47,822 nt of DNA from Humibacillus sp. (GTDB taxonomy: Bacteria > Actinomycetota > Actinomycetes > Actinomycetales > Dermatophilaceae), in the NCBI GenBank assembly GCA_030452985.1, contig JAKDLG010000020.1, forward strand, positions 1-47,822. The letters are read 5' to 3'. The translations under genes were made by a program, and so were the position numbers. Shown piece by piece: positions 8,694 through 20,489 of the stretch (positions are counted from its first letter, which is position 1; each line of letters starts with the position of its first letter). The notes under the pieces are model-generated. The model worked only from the letters and a program-made list of their open reading frames with translations. It had not been told where the DNA came from and made no database searches.

Positions 8694-11705
<3,012 letters not shown>

Positions 11706-11751
11706 TGACGCTAGGTTGAAGCCAGCCGCCCCGACGAAGGAAGGAACACGC

Positions 11752-12630
11752 GTGAGTCTGCGCATCCTCACCGACTCGACGGCCTACCTTCCCGCCGAAA
11801 TCGCTGCATCGCAGGGCATCGCGGTCGTGCCGCTGCACGTCGTCGTCGGTGGGGTGGAGCACATCGAGGGTTCTGACATCACTCCGGCCCAGGTGGCCTC
11901 CGCCCTGCGCGACTACACGATCGTCACGACGTCGCGGCCCACCCCCCAGGCCTTTCTCGAGGCCTACCGTCGCCTGGCTGACGAGGGGGCCGAACAGATC
12001 GTGTCGATCCACCTGTCGAGCCAGATGTCGGGCACCGTCGAGGCCGCCCGGCTCGCTGCACACGAGGCGCCGGTGCCGGTGCACGTCGTCGACAGCGAGA
12101 CCCTGGGCATGGCGATGGGGTTCGCGGTGGTGGCGGCGGCGCAGGTCGCTGCCCACGGTGGCGACCTGCCGGCGGTCACGTCTGTGGTGTCTGAACGGCT
12201 CGCCGGATCGACGGTGCTCTTCTACGTCGACACCCTCGAGCACCTCCGGCGCGGCGGACGGATCGGGGCCGCCTCCGCGTTGCTCGGCTCGGCGCTGGCC
12301 ATCAAGCCGATCCTGGCCGTGCGCGGGGGGCGCATCGTGCCGGTCGAGAAGGTCCGCACCTCGTCACGGGCCATCGCCCGCATCCAGTCGATGGTGCTCG
12401 AGCAGGTCAACCGCGGCGGCCACGTCGTCGACGTCGCCGTGCACCACCTCGATGCGGCCTCGCGGGCCGAAGCCCTCGCCGACGAGCTGCGAGTCAAGCT
12501 ACCCGGTGCGCCGGAGGTCATGGTGGTCGAGCTGGGAGCCGTGGTCGGGGCGCACGTCGGCCCGGGAACCCTCGCCATCGCTTTCTCACCGCACCCCGAC
12601 GAGCCGCTTGCCGAGGGCACCGTTTCGTGA
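11752..12630 (+). CDS. DegV-family fatty-acid-binding protein
   Basis: A 292-residue protein with the DegV signature from its first residues (ILTDSTAYLP), the TSRPTP loop, the SSQMSGT motif that contacts the fatty-acid carboxylate, and the FYVDTLEHLRRGGRIG region. DegV/FakB proteins carry a fatty acid while FakA phosphorylates it. No fakA-like kinase is visible here. The GTG at 11752 follows GAAGGAAGGA. The stop overlaps the start of plsY by four bases (GTGA), which makes sense because PlsY consumes the acyl-phosphate that Fak systems can produce. Confidence 0.9.
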   Translation: MSLRILTDSTAYLPAEIAASQGIAVVPLHVVVGGVEHIEGSDITPAQVASALRDYTIVTTSRPTPQAFLEAYRRLADEGAEQIVSIHLSSQMSGTVEAARLAAHEAPVPVHVVDSETLGMAMGFAVVAAAQVAAHGGDLPAVTSVVSERLAGSTVLFYVDTLEHLRRGGRIGAASALLGSALAIKPILAVRGGRIVPVEKVRTSSRAIARIQSMVLEQVNRGGHVVDVAVHHLDAASRAEALADELRVKLPGAPEVMVVELGAVVGAHVGPGTLAIAFSPHPDEPLAEGTVS

Positions 12631-13229
12631 GCACGGCCCACGTGCTCCAGGTCGCCGCCGTGGTTGTCGCGGCCTTCTTCATCGGTGCCATCAACCCCGC
12701 CACGCTCATCGCTCGGGTGCTGGGACACGACCTGTCGACAACCGGTTCGGGCAACCCCGGCGCCACCAACGCCGGGCGGGTGCTCGGACCGCGGTGGGGA
12801 GTACTCGTCGGGGTGCTCGATGTGCTCAAGGGGCTGCTGCCCACCCTAGCCGCCGGTCACTGGCTCGGCGCCCACGTGGCCTACGCCGTCGGCGTCGCCG
12901 CGGTGGCCGGTCACATCTGGTCGCCGTATCTTCGCGGCCGTGGTGGCAAAGGGGTGGCGACGACGCTCGGGGCCGTGCTGGGGGTCCACCCGTGGTTCGC
13001 CCTCGCCATCGTGGTCGTGTTCGCCGTCACCATCGTTCTCGTCCGGCGGGTTTCGATCGGCTCCATCTTCGGCGCGTTCGCCATGGTCGGGCTCGCGGGG
13101 CTCGTCACGCTCGGTCGGGCCCCGGGAGACCTCTGGACCGCGCTGTGGCTGCTCGTGCTCGCCGGCGTGGTGATCTGGCGCCACCTCAACACCATCCGGG
13201 CCTGGTGGCGCCAACGTCGCCTGACGTGA
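12627..13229 (+). CDS. plsY: glycerol-3-phosphate acyltransferase PlsY
   Basis: The product is a 200-residue integral membrane protein that transfers an acyl group from acyl-phosphate to glycerol-3-phosphate, the first step of phospholipid synthesis. Conserved motifs are SGNPGATNAGR (about residues 41-51), GHIWSPYLRGRGGKGVAT (about 95-112) and the C-terminal WRHLNTIR. About five membrane helices are predicted. It overlaps degV by four bases, so translation is probably coupled. No gene follows in the operon. Confidence 0.93.
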   Translation: MSTAHVLQVAAVVVAAFFIGAINPATLIARVLGHDLSTTGSGNPGATNAGRVLGPRWGVLVGVLDVLKGLLPTLAAGHWLGAHVAYAVGVAAVAGHIWSPYLRGRGGKGVATTLGAVLGVHPWFALAIVVVFAVTIVLVRRVSIGSIFGAFAMVGLAGLVTLGRAPGDLWTALWLLVLAGVVIWRHLNTIRAWWRQRRLT

Positions 13230-13251
13230 CGAGCAGATGGGTTGGGTGCTG

Positions 13252-13782
13252 TCAGCCCGACGTGGCACCGCCAGCAGCACCACCGGTCGCGCCGGTCCCG
13301 CCGCCGCGTCCGCGATCACCACCCGGTCACAGCGGCGCTCGACGCTCCGGAGCCGCTGCTGCTCGACGAACCGGTGGTGCCGCCCGCACCTCCGGAGCCG
13401 CCCGCGCCTCCCGAGCTGCCGGACCGGCACGGGTGGCTGAGGTCACCTGGGCCTGCGCCTCCTGCGCGGAGGCGACGTCGAGGGCGCTTTTCAGGGCGGT
13501 GTCGTCGATCGTGGCCAGGGGCTCACCCTTCGTGACCTTCTGTCCCACCGCCACATCAAGCTTCGTGACTGTTCCCGACGACGTGAACGACAGGTCCGAC
13601 TCGGTGGCCGGGGCCAGGGTGCCGGTGGCCGCCACGGTCTGCTGCATGGTGCCGACGGTGGCCGCGACGGTGCGCTGCGCGGTCGCGGTGGTCGAACTGG
13701 TGCGCCGGCTCAGGGCGATCAACCTCCGTCGAGCCCATCCGCGATGTGTCCGAACTCTCATCGTCGCACCGTGCCCAAGCAC
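13252..13782 (-). pseudogene. broken HlyD/MacA-like efflux periplasmic adaptor gene
   Basis: From 13782 the minus strand encodes a short basic N-terminus, then TVAATVGTMQQTVAATGTLAP and the biotinyl-lipoyl-like stretch DLSFTSSGTVTKLDVAVGQKVTKG, then LATIDDTALKSAL, all typical of membrane fusion proteins. Three lesions are visible. The N-terminal membrane helix is missing between RRRLIAL and SRRTSST. Near 13430 the sensible frame shifts into a Gly/Ser-rich linker ending at a stop at 13316. A third frame then continues as a Gly/Ala/Thr-rich tail to a stop at 13252, like the normal C-terminus of such adaptors. The barrel domains between linker and tail are gone. It is therefore a pseudogene with an internal deletion; no partner ABC permease or ATPase gene is nearby. 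Confidence 0.75.
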
Positions 13783-13863
13783 TCGTTCATCGCCGTTGAC
13801 GTGAACGTATGAGTATTGCCTGCCAGACAGAAATGAACTCTCTGTGCAGGTGCTGTGGAACGG

Positions 13864-14706
13864 TCAGAAGACGATGGTGCGCCGTCCCGAGAGGAACACG
13901 CGGTTCTCGGCGTGGTCACGCACGGCCCGGGAGAGCACGCGGCGTTCGACGTCGCGACCGAGGGCGACGAGTCGCTCGGGGGTCTCGGCGTGGGTGACGC
14001 GCACCACGTCCTGCTCGATGATCGGGCCCTCGTCGAGGTCGCCGGTCACGTAGTGGGCCGAGGCGCCGATCAGCTTGACGCCCCGGTCGTGAGCCTGGTG
14101 GTAGGGCCGTGCGCCCTTGAACCCGGGCAGGAAGGAGTGGTGGATGTTGATGGCCCGGCCCTCGAGGCGGCGGCAGAGGTCGTCGCTGAGGATCTGCATG
14201 TAGCGGGCCAGTACGACCAGGTCGGCGTGCTCGGTGGCGACCAGTCGCAGCAGCTCGGCCTCCGCCTCCGCCTTCGTCTCGGCCGTGACCGGGATGACGG
14301 TGAAGGGCAGACCGAAGTAGGCAGCCAGGCCACGACAGTCGTCGTGGTTGCTCACGACCCCGGCGATGTCGATCGGCAGGTCGCCGCTCTTCCACCGGTA
14401 GAGCAGGTCGAGCAGGCAGTGGTCGAACTTGCTGACGAGGATGAGGGTTCGACAGTGCCGCTCCTCGGGGCGAACCGTGAGGTGCTCGTGGGCGATCGCC
14501 GGGCTGGCGTCGATGGCAGCCACGACCGCGGCGACACCGGCTTCGTCGGCGTCGAAGACGGTGCGCATGAAGAACAGGTCGGTGCTCGCATCGGAGTACT
14601 GCTGGTTCTCGACGATGTTGGCCGATACCCGCACCAACGCCGCCGACACGGTGGCCACGATACCGGGGCGGTCGTCGCAGGTGAGGGTCATGATGTGCCG
14701 AGCCAT
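13864..14706 (-). CDS. purU: formyltetrahydrofolate deformylase
   Basis: The enzyme hydrolyses 10-formyltetrahydrofolate to formate and tetrahydrofolate, supplying formate for purine synthesis and balancing the one-carbon pool. The 280-residue protein begins with an ACT domain (TCDDRPGIVATVSA, residues 7-20) and continues with the formyltransferase-like domain: LVSKFDHCLLDLLYRW, VSNHDD, and the catalytic region INIHHSFLPGFKGARPYHQA with GASAHYVTGDLDEGPII. Length and domains match PurU. The ATG at 14706 is chosen because the ACT domain begins immediately; the longer frame upstream is Arg/Gly-rich and unrelated. Ribosome binding is not obvious. Confidence 0.95.
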   Translation of the reverse strand: MARHIMTLTCDDRPGIVATVSAALVRVSANIVENQQYSDASTDLFFMRTVFDADEAGVAAVVAAIDASPAIAHEHLTVRPEERHCRTLILVSKFDHCLLDLLYRWKSGDLPIDIAGVVSNHDDCRGLAAYFGLPFTVIPVTAETKAEAEAELLRLVATEHADLVVLARYMQILSDDLCRRLEGRAINIHHSFLPGFKGARPYHQAHDRGVKLIGASAHYVTGDLDEGPIIEQDVVRVTHAETPERLVALGRDVERRVLSRAVRDHAENRVFLSGRRTIVF

Positions 14707-14860
14707 GGCAGCAGTGTGCTGCAGGCGGCGTGGCGACACGGCATCCCTTCCGGCGTGTCTCGGGTCGGGATCGTCCACACCCCACCTACCGCGCCCTCGC
14801 CCGTCCACAGGCAGCCCCGGGCCGGTCGTGCCCCGGGCCTGCCCTTCCTAGCGTGGCACC

Positions 14861-15832
14861 ATGCCGTTCCGTCGAGCTCCGCGTGCTCCAGACCTCGATC
14901 GGGTCCGGCAGGTGCTGAGCCCCTCGGCTGCTGAGGCCCAGGCTCCCGCGCGCGTGCGCGAGGGCCGCTGGGTGCCGTCAGCTCCGCCCGGCGAGCCGAG
15001 CCCGGCCGAAACCGTCGACACCCACCGCTCTCTCGTCTCGGTCGCTGACGACGTCGACCGGCTCGACGTCGACCTGCGTCGGGCCCGGCGTCCGGCGCTG
15101 CTCACGGTTCCCGAGCCGCTGCGCCGCGGGCGGCTCTCGGTCTCGAACGCGGCTGTCGTGGCGCTGCTCGCCCTCGTGGTCGCTCTCGGCTGCGTCTTCG
15201 TGCTGCGCGTGCTCTGGGCCGAGCGGGCGAGCGAAGCGGTTGCTGCTCCCGGCGCCACCGCCTCGCCGACGGGTGTCGTCGTGTCGGGTCGGGCGCTGTC
15301 GACGACGCCACCGGGGGAGGTGATGGCGAGCGGGGGTCGGCCGCCCCGGGGCGCGACGGCCGACGCCCCGGCCACGGTCGCCACCGAGCTGGTCGTGCAT
15401 GTGGTCGGGCAGGTGCGCCGTCCGGGCCTGGTACGGCTGCGTCCAGGGGCGCGGGTGGCAGACGCCATCACCGCGGCCGGGGGCGCGCGCTCGCAGGCAG
15501 ATCTCACCGCCCTCAACCTCGCCCGCCCCGTCGTCGACGGCGAGCAGGTTCATGTGCCCAAGCCCGGTGAGGTGCCGAGTGGTCCCCCCGACGCGCCGCC
15601 GAGCCCGGCAGGGGGGAGTGGCAGCGGCGCGGGGGCACCGGCAGCCGTCGACCTCAACACGGCGGATGCCGCTGCCCTCGACACGCTTCCCGGCGTCGGC
15701 CCGGTGCTGGCGCAGCGCATCCTCGACTGGCGCGCGGAGCACGGTCGGTTCAGCGCAGTTGACGAGCTCGGGGAGGTGAGCGGCATCGGCGACAAGCTCA
15801 TGTCGCAGCTGCGGTCACGGGTGCGGGTGTGA
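14861..15832 (+). CDS. comEA: competence protein ComEA (DNA-binding, HhH)
   Basis: This 323-residue protein has a cytoplasmic basic N-terminus (about 1-85), one membrane helix (about 95-117), an SLBB-type domain (VVHVVGQVRRPGLVRL, about 181-196), a Gly/Pro-rich linker and a C-terminal double helix-hairpin-helix DNA-binding domain (VDLNTADAAALDTLPGVG through GIGDKL). ComEA binds incoming DNA outside the membrane during transformation. There is no Shine-Dalgarno sequence; TAGCGT (14849-14854) lies six bases before the ATG, suggesting a leaderless transcript. It overlaps comEC by four bases (GTGA). Confidence 0.93.
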   Translation: MPFRRAPRAPDLDRVRQVLSPSAAEAQAPARVREGRWVPSAPPGEPSPAETVDTHRSLVSVADDVDRLDVDLRRARRPALLTVPEPLRRGRLSVSNAAVVALLALVVALGCVFVLRVLWAERASEAVAAPGATASPTGVVVSGRALSTTPPGEVMASGGRPPRGATADAPATVATELVVHVVGQVRRPGLVRLRPGARVADAITAAGGARSQADLTALNLARPVVDGEQVHVPKPGEVPSGPPDAPPSPAGGSGSGAGAPAAVDLNTADAAALDTLPGVGPVLAQRILDWRAEHGRFSAVDELGEVSGIGDKLMSQLRSRVRV

Positions 15833-18219
15833 GCAGGAGCGGGCGGGCCGGGGTCCGGCGCCGACAACCCCGACGCCTCGACCTGCGGCTGCTCGTGCCG
15901 GTCGTGCTGGCCTGGCCCGTCGTCGCCTTCTGGGCGCTGTTGAGCACGCCCGTGGTGGTCGCCATTGTCGCGGCCGCCGCGCTGTCGGCCGCCCTGGCCC
16001 TGGTCGGCCTCTGGCGCCGACGCGGCGGCGGCCCGCGGCAACGCCTCCTCGCGCTCACCCTCGCCTGCCTCGCCCTGCTGCTCGTCGCCACGGCCGGCCA
16101 CCTCGCCCTGCGCACAGTCGGGCCGCTCGACGAGCTGGCGGGGCAGCGAGCCGTGGTCAGGGTGCACGCCACCTTGGCGACCGAGCCCCGGGTGATCGGG
16201 GGAGGCTCGACCACGCAGGAGGCCGCACGACGGCTGGTCGTCGTCGAGATCACCGTGCACGAGGTCGTCGCGAGGGGGAGCAGCACGGCGGTCGGGTCGT
16301 CGCTGCTCGTCATCGGCGGCCCCGAATGGGCCGACCTCGGCTGGCGAGACGAGGTCGAGGCGGTGCTGCGTCTCGCACCGGCCGACGCCGGCGACCGGGT
16401 GGCTGCCGTGGCGACCCCCAGGGGGCGCCCTCACCGGCTCGGCTCGGCCGGCGGGGTGTTCGCCGCCGCCGACTTCGTGCGGGCGCGCTTTCGGGGCGCC
16501 ACCAGCGCCTTGCCCGACGACGCGCGGGGGCTCGTGCCCGCACTGGTCATCGGTGACACGACGCGCACCCCCGACGACCTCACCGCAGCCATGCTCGCCA
16601 CCGGCATGAGCCACCTCAGCGCGGTGTCGGGAAGCAACGTGACCCTGGTGCTCGTCGCCGCGGTGGGGGTGGCGGGTCTGCTGGGCGTGCGTCGCCGCTT
16701 TCGGCCGTGGGTGGCCGGCGCCGCCCTGGTCGGGTTCGTGGTGCTGGCGCGGCCCGAGCCGAGTGTCATCCGGGCCGCGGTCATGGGGGCCATCGGGCTG
16801 CTCGCCGTGTCGGCGTCCCGTCGTCAGGCGGGCCTGCCCGCGCTGTCGGGGGCGGTCATCGTGCTGATGGTCTGGGACCCCTGGCTCGCCCGCTCGTACG
16901 GGTTCGCGCTCTCGGCCGTGGCGACCCTGGGGCTGCTGCTGTTCGCCCAGCCGTGGGGCCGGGCGCTGGGCCGGATGCTGCCCCGTCGCTGGGCGGGGCT
17001 GGGCCCGGTGCTGGCAGTGCCGCTCGCGGCCCAGGCGGTGTGCGCGCCGATCGTCGTGCCGCTGCAGGGCACCGTGTCGCTCATCGCCGTCGTCGCGAAC
17101 CTGCTCGCCGCACCGCTGGTCGCTCCCACCACGATCGTGGGGATCACGGTCGCGTTGGTCTCGGTGGAATGGGTGGCCGCCGCCTCGCTGCTCGCCTGGG
17201 TGGCGGCGCTGCCGGCCCTCGGCATCGCCTGGGTGGCCCGAGCCTGCGCCGACGTGCCGATGGGCACCATCGCGTGGGGCGACTCCGCTGCTGCCGCAGT
17301 GGCGCTGGCGGCCGTGACCATTCTGCTGGTGCTGGCCGCGCCCTGGCTGTGGCGGCGCACCCGCCTGCAGCCGCTGTTGGTCATCGCGCTCGCCCTCGGC
17401 GCCACGGCCTTCACCCTCCCCACGGCCCCGGTGTCGTGGCCACCACCGGGATGGGTGGTCGTCGCGTGCGACGTGGGCCAGGGTGACGGCCTGGTGGTGA
17501 ACACGGGCCCGGGCCACGCGGTCGTGGTCGACGCCGGACCCGACGCGAAAGCGATGGACGGCTGCCTCGACCGGCTCGGGGTCGCCGCCGTCGACCTCGT
17601 GGTGCTCACCCACTTCCACGCCGACCACGTGCGCGGCCTCGACGGGGTGCTGCAGGGCCGTTCGGTCGCCGAGATCCGTGTCTCACCGGTTCGTCAGCCC
17701 GGCCCGGAGGCCGACCGGGTCGCCCGGCTGGCCGGTGCGGCCCGGGTGCCGGTGCACGAGCTGCAAGCGGGCGACGACCTTCGGGTGTCGGGAGTCACCG
17801 CTCACGTGTGGTGGCCCGCCCGCGAGATCGAGGCGGGATCGGTGCCCAACAACGGGTCGGTCGTGATGAGCCTGCACGTGGCCGGGGTCGGCGTGCTGTT
17901 CGCGGGCGACATGGAGCGCGAGGCCGCCGGAGAGGTGGCCCGGGCCGCGGCTCGCGACCCGGCCGACTGGTCCGGGATCGATGTCGTCAAGGTGGCCCAC
18001 CACGGCTCGAGCAACCGCGACGACCGCACGCTCGACGGCGTTCGGGGGCGCCTCGCCCTGATCAGCGTCGGCGTCGACAACGACTACGGGCATCCGGCGC
18101 CCGCGACCCTGCAGGCGTTGCGCGACAGGGGTTATGAGGTCCATCGCACCGATCTGGAGGGTGACCTCGCCGTCGTCGGCGGCGCCGACGGCGTCCCGCC
18201 CCGGGTCGTCTCCCGGTGA
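15829..18219 (+). CDS. comEC: competence protein ComEC/Rec2, DNA uptake channel
   Basis: The product is a 796-residue membrane protein with an N-terminal helix pair and OB-like region, the Competence domain with many helices (about 230-500; conserved MSHLSAVSGSNVTL near 262), and a C-terminal metallo-beta-lactamase-like domain. In that domain VACDVGQGDGL and LTHFHADHVRG (His595, His597, Asp599, His600) supply the metal ligands, so the nuclease site looks intact. ComEC carries single-stranded DNA across the cytoplasmic membrane. In many actinobacteria holA and rpsT follow; here a catabolic cluster follows instead. Confidence 0.95.
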   Translation: MSRSGRAGVRRRQPRRLDLRLLVPVVLAWPVVAFWALLSTPVVVAIVAAAALSAALALVGLWRRRGGGPRQRLLALTLACLALLLVATAGHLALRTVGPLDELAGQRAVVRVHATLATEPRVIGGGSTTQEAARRLVVVEITVHEVVARGSSTAVGSSLLVIGGPEWADLGWRDEVEAVLRLAPADAGDRVAAVATPRGRPHRLGSAGGVFAAADFVRARFRGATSALPDDARGLVPALVIGDTTRTPDDLTAAMLATGMSHLSAVSGSNVTLVLVAAVGVAGLLGVRRRFRPWVAGAALVGFVVLARPEPSVIRAAVMGAIGLLAVSASRRQAGLPALSGAVIVLMVWDPWLARSYGFALSAVATLGLLLFAQPWGRALGRMLPRRWAGLGPVLAVPLAAQAVCAPIVVPLQGTVSLIAVVANLLAAPLVAPTTIVGITVALVSVEWVAAASLLAWVAALPALGIAWVARACADVPMGTIAWGDSAAAAVALAAVTILLVLAAPWLWRRTRLQPLLVIALALGATAFTLPTAPVSWPPPGWVVVACDVGQGDGLVVNTGPGHAVVVDAGPDAKAMDGCLDRLGVAAVDLVVLTHFHADHVRGLDGVLQGRSVAEIRVSPVRQPGPEADRVARLAGAARVPVHELQAGDDLRVSGVTAHVWWPAREIEAGSVPNNGSVVMSLHVAGVGVLFAGDMEREAAGEVARAAARDPADWSGIDVVKVAHHGSSNRDDRTLDGVRGRLALISVGVDNDYGHPAPATLQALRDRGYEVHRTDLEGDLAVVGGADGVPPRVVSR

Positions 18220-18354
18220 CGGCAGCCCGGTGGGCAGGAACTGGTCAGGTGAGAACGTGGATGGTCATTGCGGTGGGGTCCTCCAGGTAGGCGAAGGCGC
18301 GCACCCGACGCGCGCGCCGAGACGGTCGCGGCCACCACGTTCTCGGTAGCCCGC

Positions 18355-18861
18355 TCATTCGTCCCGCAGCCGGGTGAAGGCCAAGGTCTCCCCGCGGGCT
18401 CCGCCCATCCAGAGGTCCTGGCAGGCGGCTGCCATCTCGTCGAGCCCTTCGGTGATCGTCGCGAAGACGTTTCCGGGCACCCAGCCCTGGTCACCGTTGA
18501 TGAGCAGGTTGTTCCGTCCGTAGAACACCGCGAGGTCGATGATCGCGCTCATCGACCGGTGCTCGTCCTCCTGCTCGTATCCGTACGCGGGGTTGCCCAG
18601 GTCGTCACCGGCGAAGGTGAACCAGCACACGTCCCCGGGAATCGGGGTCACCGTCGTGTTCTCCTTGCCGGGATCGCGCTCGGCGAACGAGGGCAGCAGG
18701 GCATAGATCTCGTTTCGGGCGTACTTACCGTGATACGCCTGCGACCGCAGCGGGAGCGCCTCCCATACCGCCGCGGCCGTGCGCGGAGCGGCATCCTCGA
18801 GCAGCCGTGCCACACAGCTGACACCGCGCTGCTCCAGGGTGATCGTCAGATACCGGGCCAT
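18355..18861 (-). CDS. DUF3830 (cyclophilin-like fold) protein
   Basis: A 168-residue soluble protein starting MARYLTITLEQRGV, with ALPLRSQAYHGKYARNEIYALLP, GDVCWFTF and a C-terminal DLWMGGARGE. These features match the DUF3830 family, which has a cyclophilin-like fold but no proven activity. TAAGGACG precedes the ATG at 18861. It lies 81 bp downstream of the amidase gene on the same strand and so falls in the transcription unit controlled from the palindrome at 20453. Its repeated linkage to catabolic genes suggests a binding or isomerase-like role; this is inference. Confidence 0.75.
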   Translation of the reverse strand: MARYLTITLEQRGVSCVARLLEDAAPRTAAAVWEALPLRSQAYHGKYARNEIYALLPSFAERDPGKENTTVTPIPGDVCWFTFAGDDLGNPAYGYEQEDEHRSMSAIIDLAVFYGRNNLLINGDQGWVPGNVFATITEGLDEMAAACQDLWMGGARGETLAFTRLRDE

Positions 18862-18942
18862 GGTTTGCGTCCTTACGCTTGTCGGATGGGTGGTCACCCG
18901 GGTGGGATGGTTCCTGCGGTCTCGCGCCGGCTGACCGGGGCG

Positions 18943-20385
18943 TCACCGCAGCAGCAGCGGGAGCACCCGCTGCGAGTCGGTCGCCGCCTCAAACGCCCGA
19001 CCGACCCGCAACGCCAGCGCGTCGGCGTGCCGTGGCCCCACGATCTGCAACCCGATCGGTCGCTCGTCGTCGGTCAGGCCGCACGGCACCGAGAGCGCGG
19101 GCTGCCCGGTCAGGTTGAACGGGTAGGTGTAGGGCGTCCACGACGTCCACAGCTGCTCCGGCCATCCGGTGGGGGCGTCCTGGCCTCGTTCGAACGCGGG
19201 GATCGGCATGGTCGGTGTGACCAGCACGTCCCAGTCGTCGTGGAGGGCTCCCATCGCCACCCCGAGGTCCATCCGCACCTGCACCGCATCGAGGTAGGTC
19301 GACGCAGAGTCGTCTCGATGCTGGCGCACGTGCTCGGCGAGCAGCGGGTCGATCCGCTCCAGAGCGTCATGACCGAACGGCTCCAGCACCTTGGCCGCGC
19401 CGGTGAACCACAGCACGTGGAACGCCTCGCGAACGACGGCGAGAACCTCCGGCGCCGGGTCGACCTGTGCCACCGTGGCCCCGAGCCCGGCCAGCACCTC
19501 GACGGCCTCGTCGAACGCCGCCTGCACCTGCGGGTCGTTGTGGCCGGTGCCGCTCAGCGTGGGCGAGTAGGCCACCCGCAACCCCACCAGCCCATCGTCG
19601 AGGTGGCCGAGGCCTTCGAGGAAGGAACCGGACGGCCGCCTCGTGGCGAACCAGTCGCGAGAGTCGAACCCGGTGAGCACGTCCATCAGCAGCGCGGCAT
19701 CCGTCACCGAACGGGTCATCGGCCCGGCGTGCGACAGGGTGCCGTAGGGGCTCGGGGGATAGGTCGGAACGAGGCCGTAGGTCGGCTTGAGGGCGACGGT
19801 GCCGGTGAACGCGGCCGGGATGCGCACCGAGCCCCCACCGTCGCTGCCGATCGACCACGACCCCATGCCCAGTCCGACCGCCGTCGCGGCGCCGCCCGAC
19901 GACCCGCCGCTCGTGAGGCCGGCCCCCCACGGGTTGCCCGTCGACCCGTGCAGAATCGAGTCGGTCACCCCCTTCCAGGCGAACTCGGGCGTCGCGTTCT
20001 TGCCGAGCACCACCGCGCCCGACTCGCGCAGCCGGGCCACCGCCGGCGCGTCGGCCTGCCACGGTCCGGCCGCGTCGGTGAGGGTGCTGCCGCGCAGCAT
20101 CGGCCAACCGCGGGTGAGGAACATGTCCTTGATCGTCACCGGCACCCCGTCGACGGCGCTGCGCTGGTCGCCGCGCCGCCAGCGCAGGTGCGACGCATGT
20201 GCCTCCGCGCGGGCCCCCTCGGCGTCGACGAGCACCATCGCGCCGACCTCGGGGTCGAAGGCCTCAATGGCGGCCAAGGCCGCGTCGGTGACCTCGACCG
20301 GCGAGAGCTCACCGGACGCAAAGTCCGCCGCCACCTCTGAAGCGGCCAGCATCGAGAGCCGGCGGGGTTCCGGTGCGCGGGTCAT
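18943..20385 (-). CDS. amidase-signature-family amidohydrolase
   Basis: A 480-residue member of the amidase signature family (as in GatA, AtzE and aryl-acylamidases). The Ser-cis-Ser-Lys triad is visible: Lys86 in VTIKDMF, Ser162 in TSGGSSGGAA and nucleophile Ser186 in GSDGGGSVRIP. It would hydrolyse a C-N amide bond in the cytoplasm; the substrate is unknown. The gene stands outside any gatCAB context and is preceded by GAGG seven bases before the ATG. Upstream, TTGACA (20456-20461, complement) and TAGGTT (20432-20437, complement) form a promoter 18 bp apart whose -35 lies inside the shared palindrome. Confidence 0.9.
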   Translation of the reverse strand: MTRAPEPRRLSMLAASEVAADFASGELSPVEVTDAALAAIEAFDPEVGAMVLVDAEGARAEAHASHLRWRRGDQRSAVDGVPVTIKDMFLTRGWPMLRGSTLTDAAGPWQADAPAVARLRESGAVVLGKNATPEFAWKGVTDSILHGSTGNPWGAGLTSGGSSGGAATAVGLGMGSWSIGSDGGGSVRIPAAFTGTVALKPTYGLVPTYPPSPYGTLSHAGPMTRSVTDAALLMDVLTGFDSRDWFATRRPSGSFLEGLGHLDDGLVGLRVAYSPTLSGTGHNDPQVQAAFDEAVEVLAGLGATVAQVDPAPEVLAVVREAFHVLWFTGAAKVLEPFGHDALERIDPLLAEHVRQHRDDSASTYLDAVQVRMDLGVAMGALHDDWDVLVTPTMPIPAFERGQDAPTGWPEQLWTSWTPYTYPFNLTGQPALSVPCGLTDDERPIGLQIVGPRHADALALRVGRAFEAATDSQRVLPLLLR

Positions 20386-20452
20386 GGGTCAACCTCGAAG
20401 AGTGGCACGTAGGGCTGGAGCGACTCCGTCGAACCTATTGAGGCCTAGCGTC

Positions 20453-20466
20453 TATTGTCAACAATC
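20453..20466. promoter_or_regulatory. GntR-type operator, site A (amidase / maleate-isomerase-like divergent promoter)
   Basis: TATTGTCAACAATC, with 5-bp palindromic arms ATTGT and ACAAT around CA. On the plus strand TTGTCA (20455-20460) is 17 bp before GAGAAT and six more bases before the GTG of the plus-strand gene. On the minus strand TTGACA serves the amidase promoter. The same core occurs at 22701, 24307 (one mismatch) and 33886. Confidence 0.8.
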
Positions 20467-20489
20467 GCTTCACTCGCGAGAATCGACGA

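Noticed and set aside
15550..17628. Very long open frame antisense to comEA/comEC
   Set aside because: It is a GC-rich shadow: composition is Arg/Gly/His/Pro-rich without any domain, while the plus strand has full ComEA and ComEC motifs.
18244..18300. Minus-strand tail reading RAFAYLEDPTAMTIHVLT, like the end of a VOC/glyoxalase-type protein
   Set aside because: Upstream in the same frame is only Arg-rich shadow sequence; too short to support a gene remnant.
18895..18904. Palindrome CACCCGGGTG between amidase and DUF3830 as an operator
   Set aside because: Short GC palindromes are expected in DNA of this composition, and it is inside the operon with no promoter nearby.
18268..20340. Long plus-strand frame over DUF3830 and amidase genes
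   Set aside because: Shadow composition; the minus strand carries the amidase catalytic triad.
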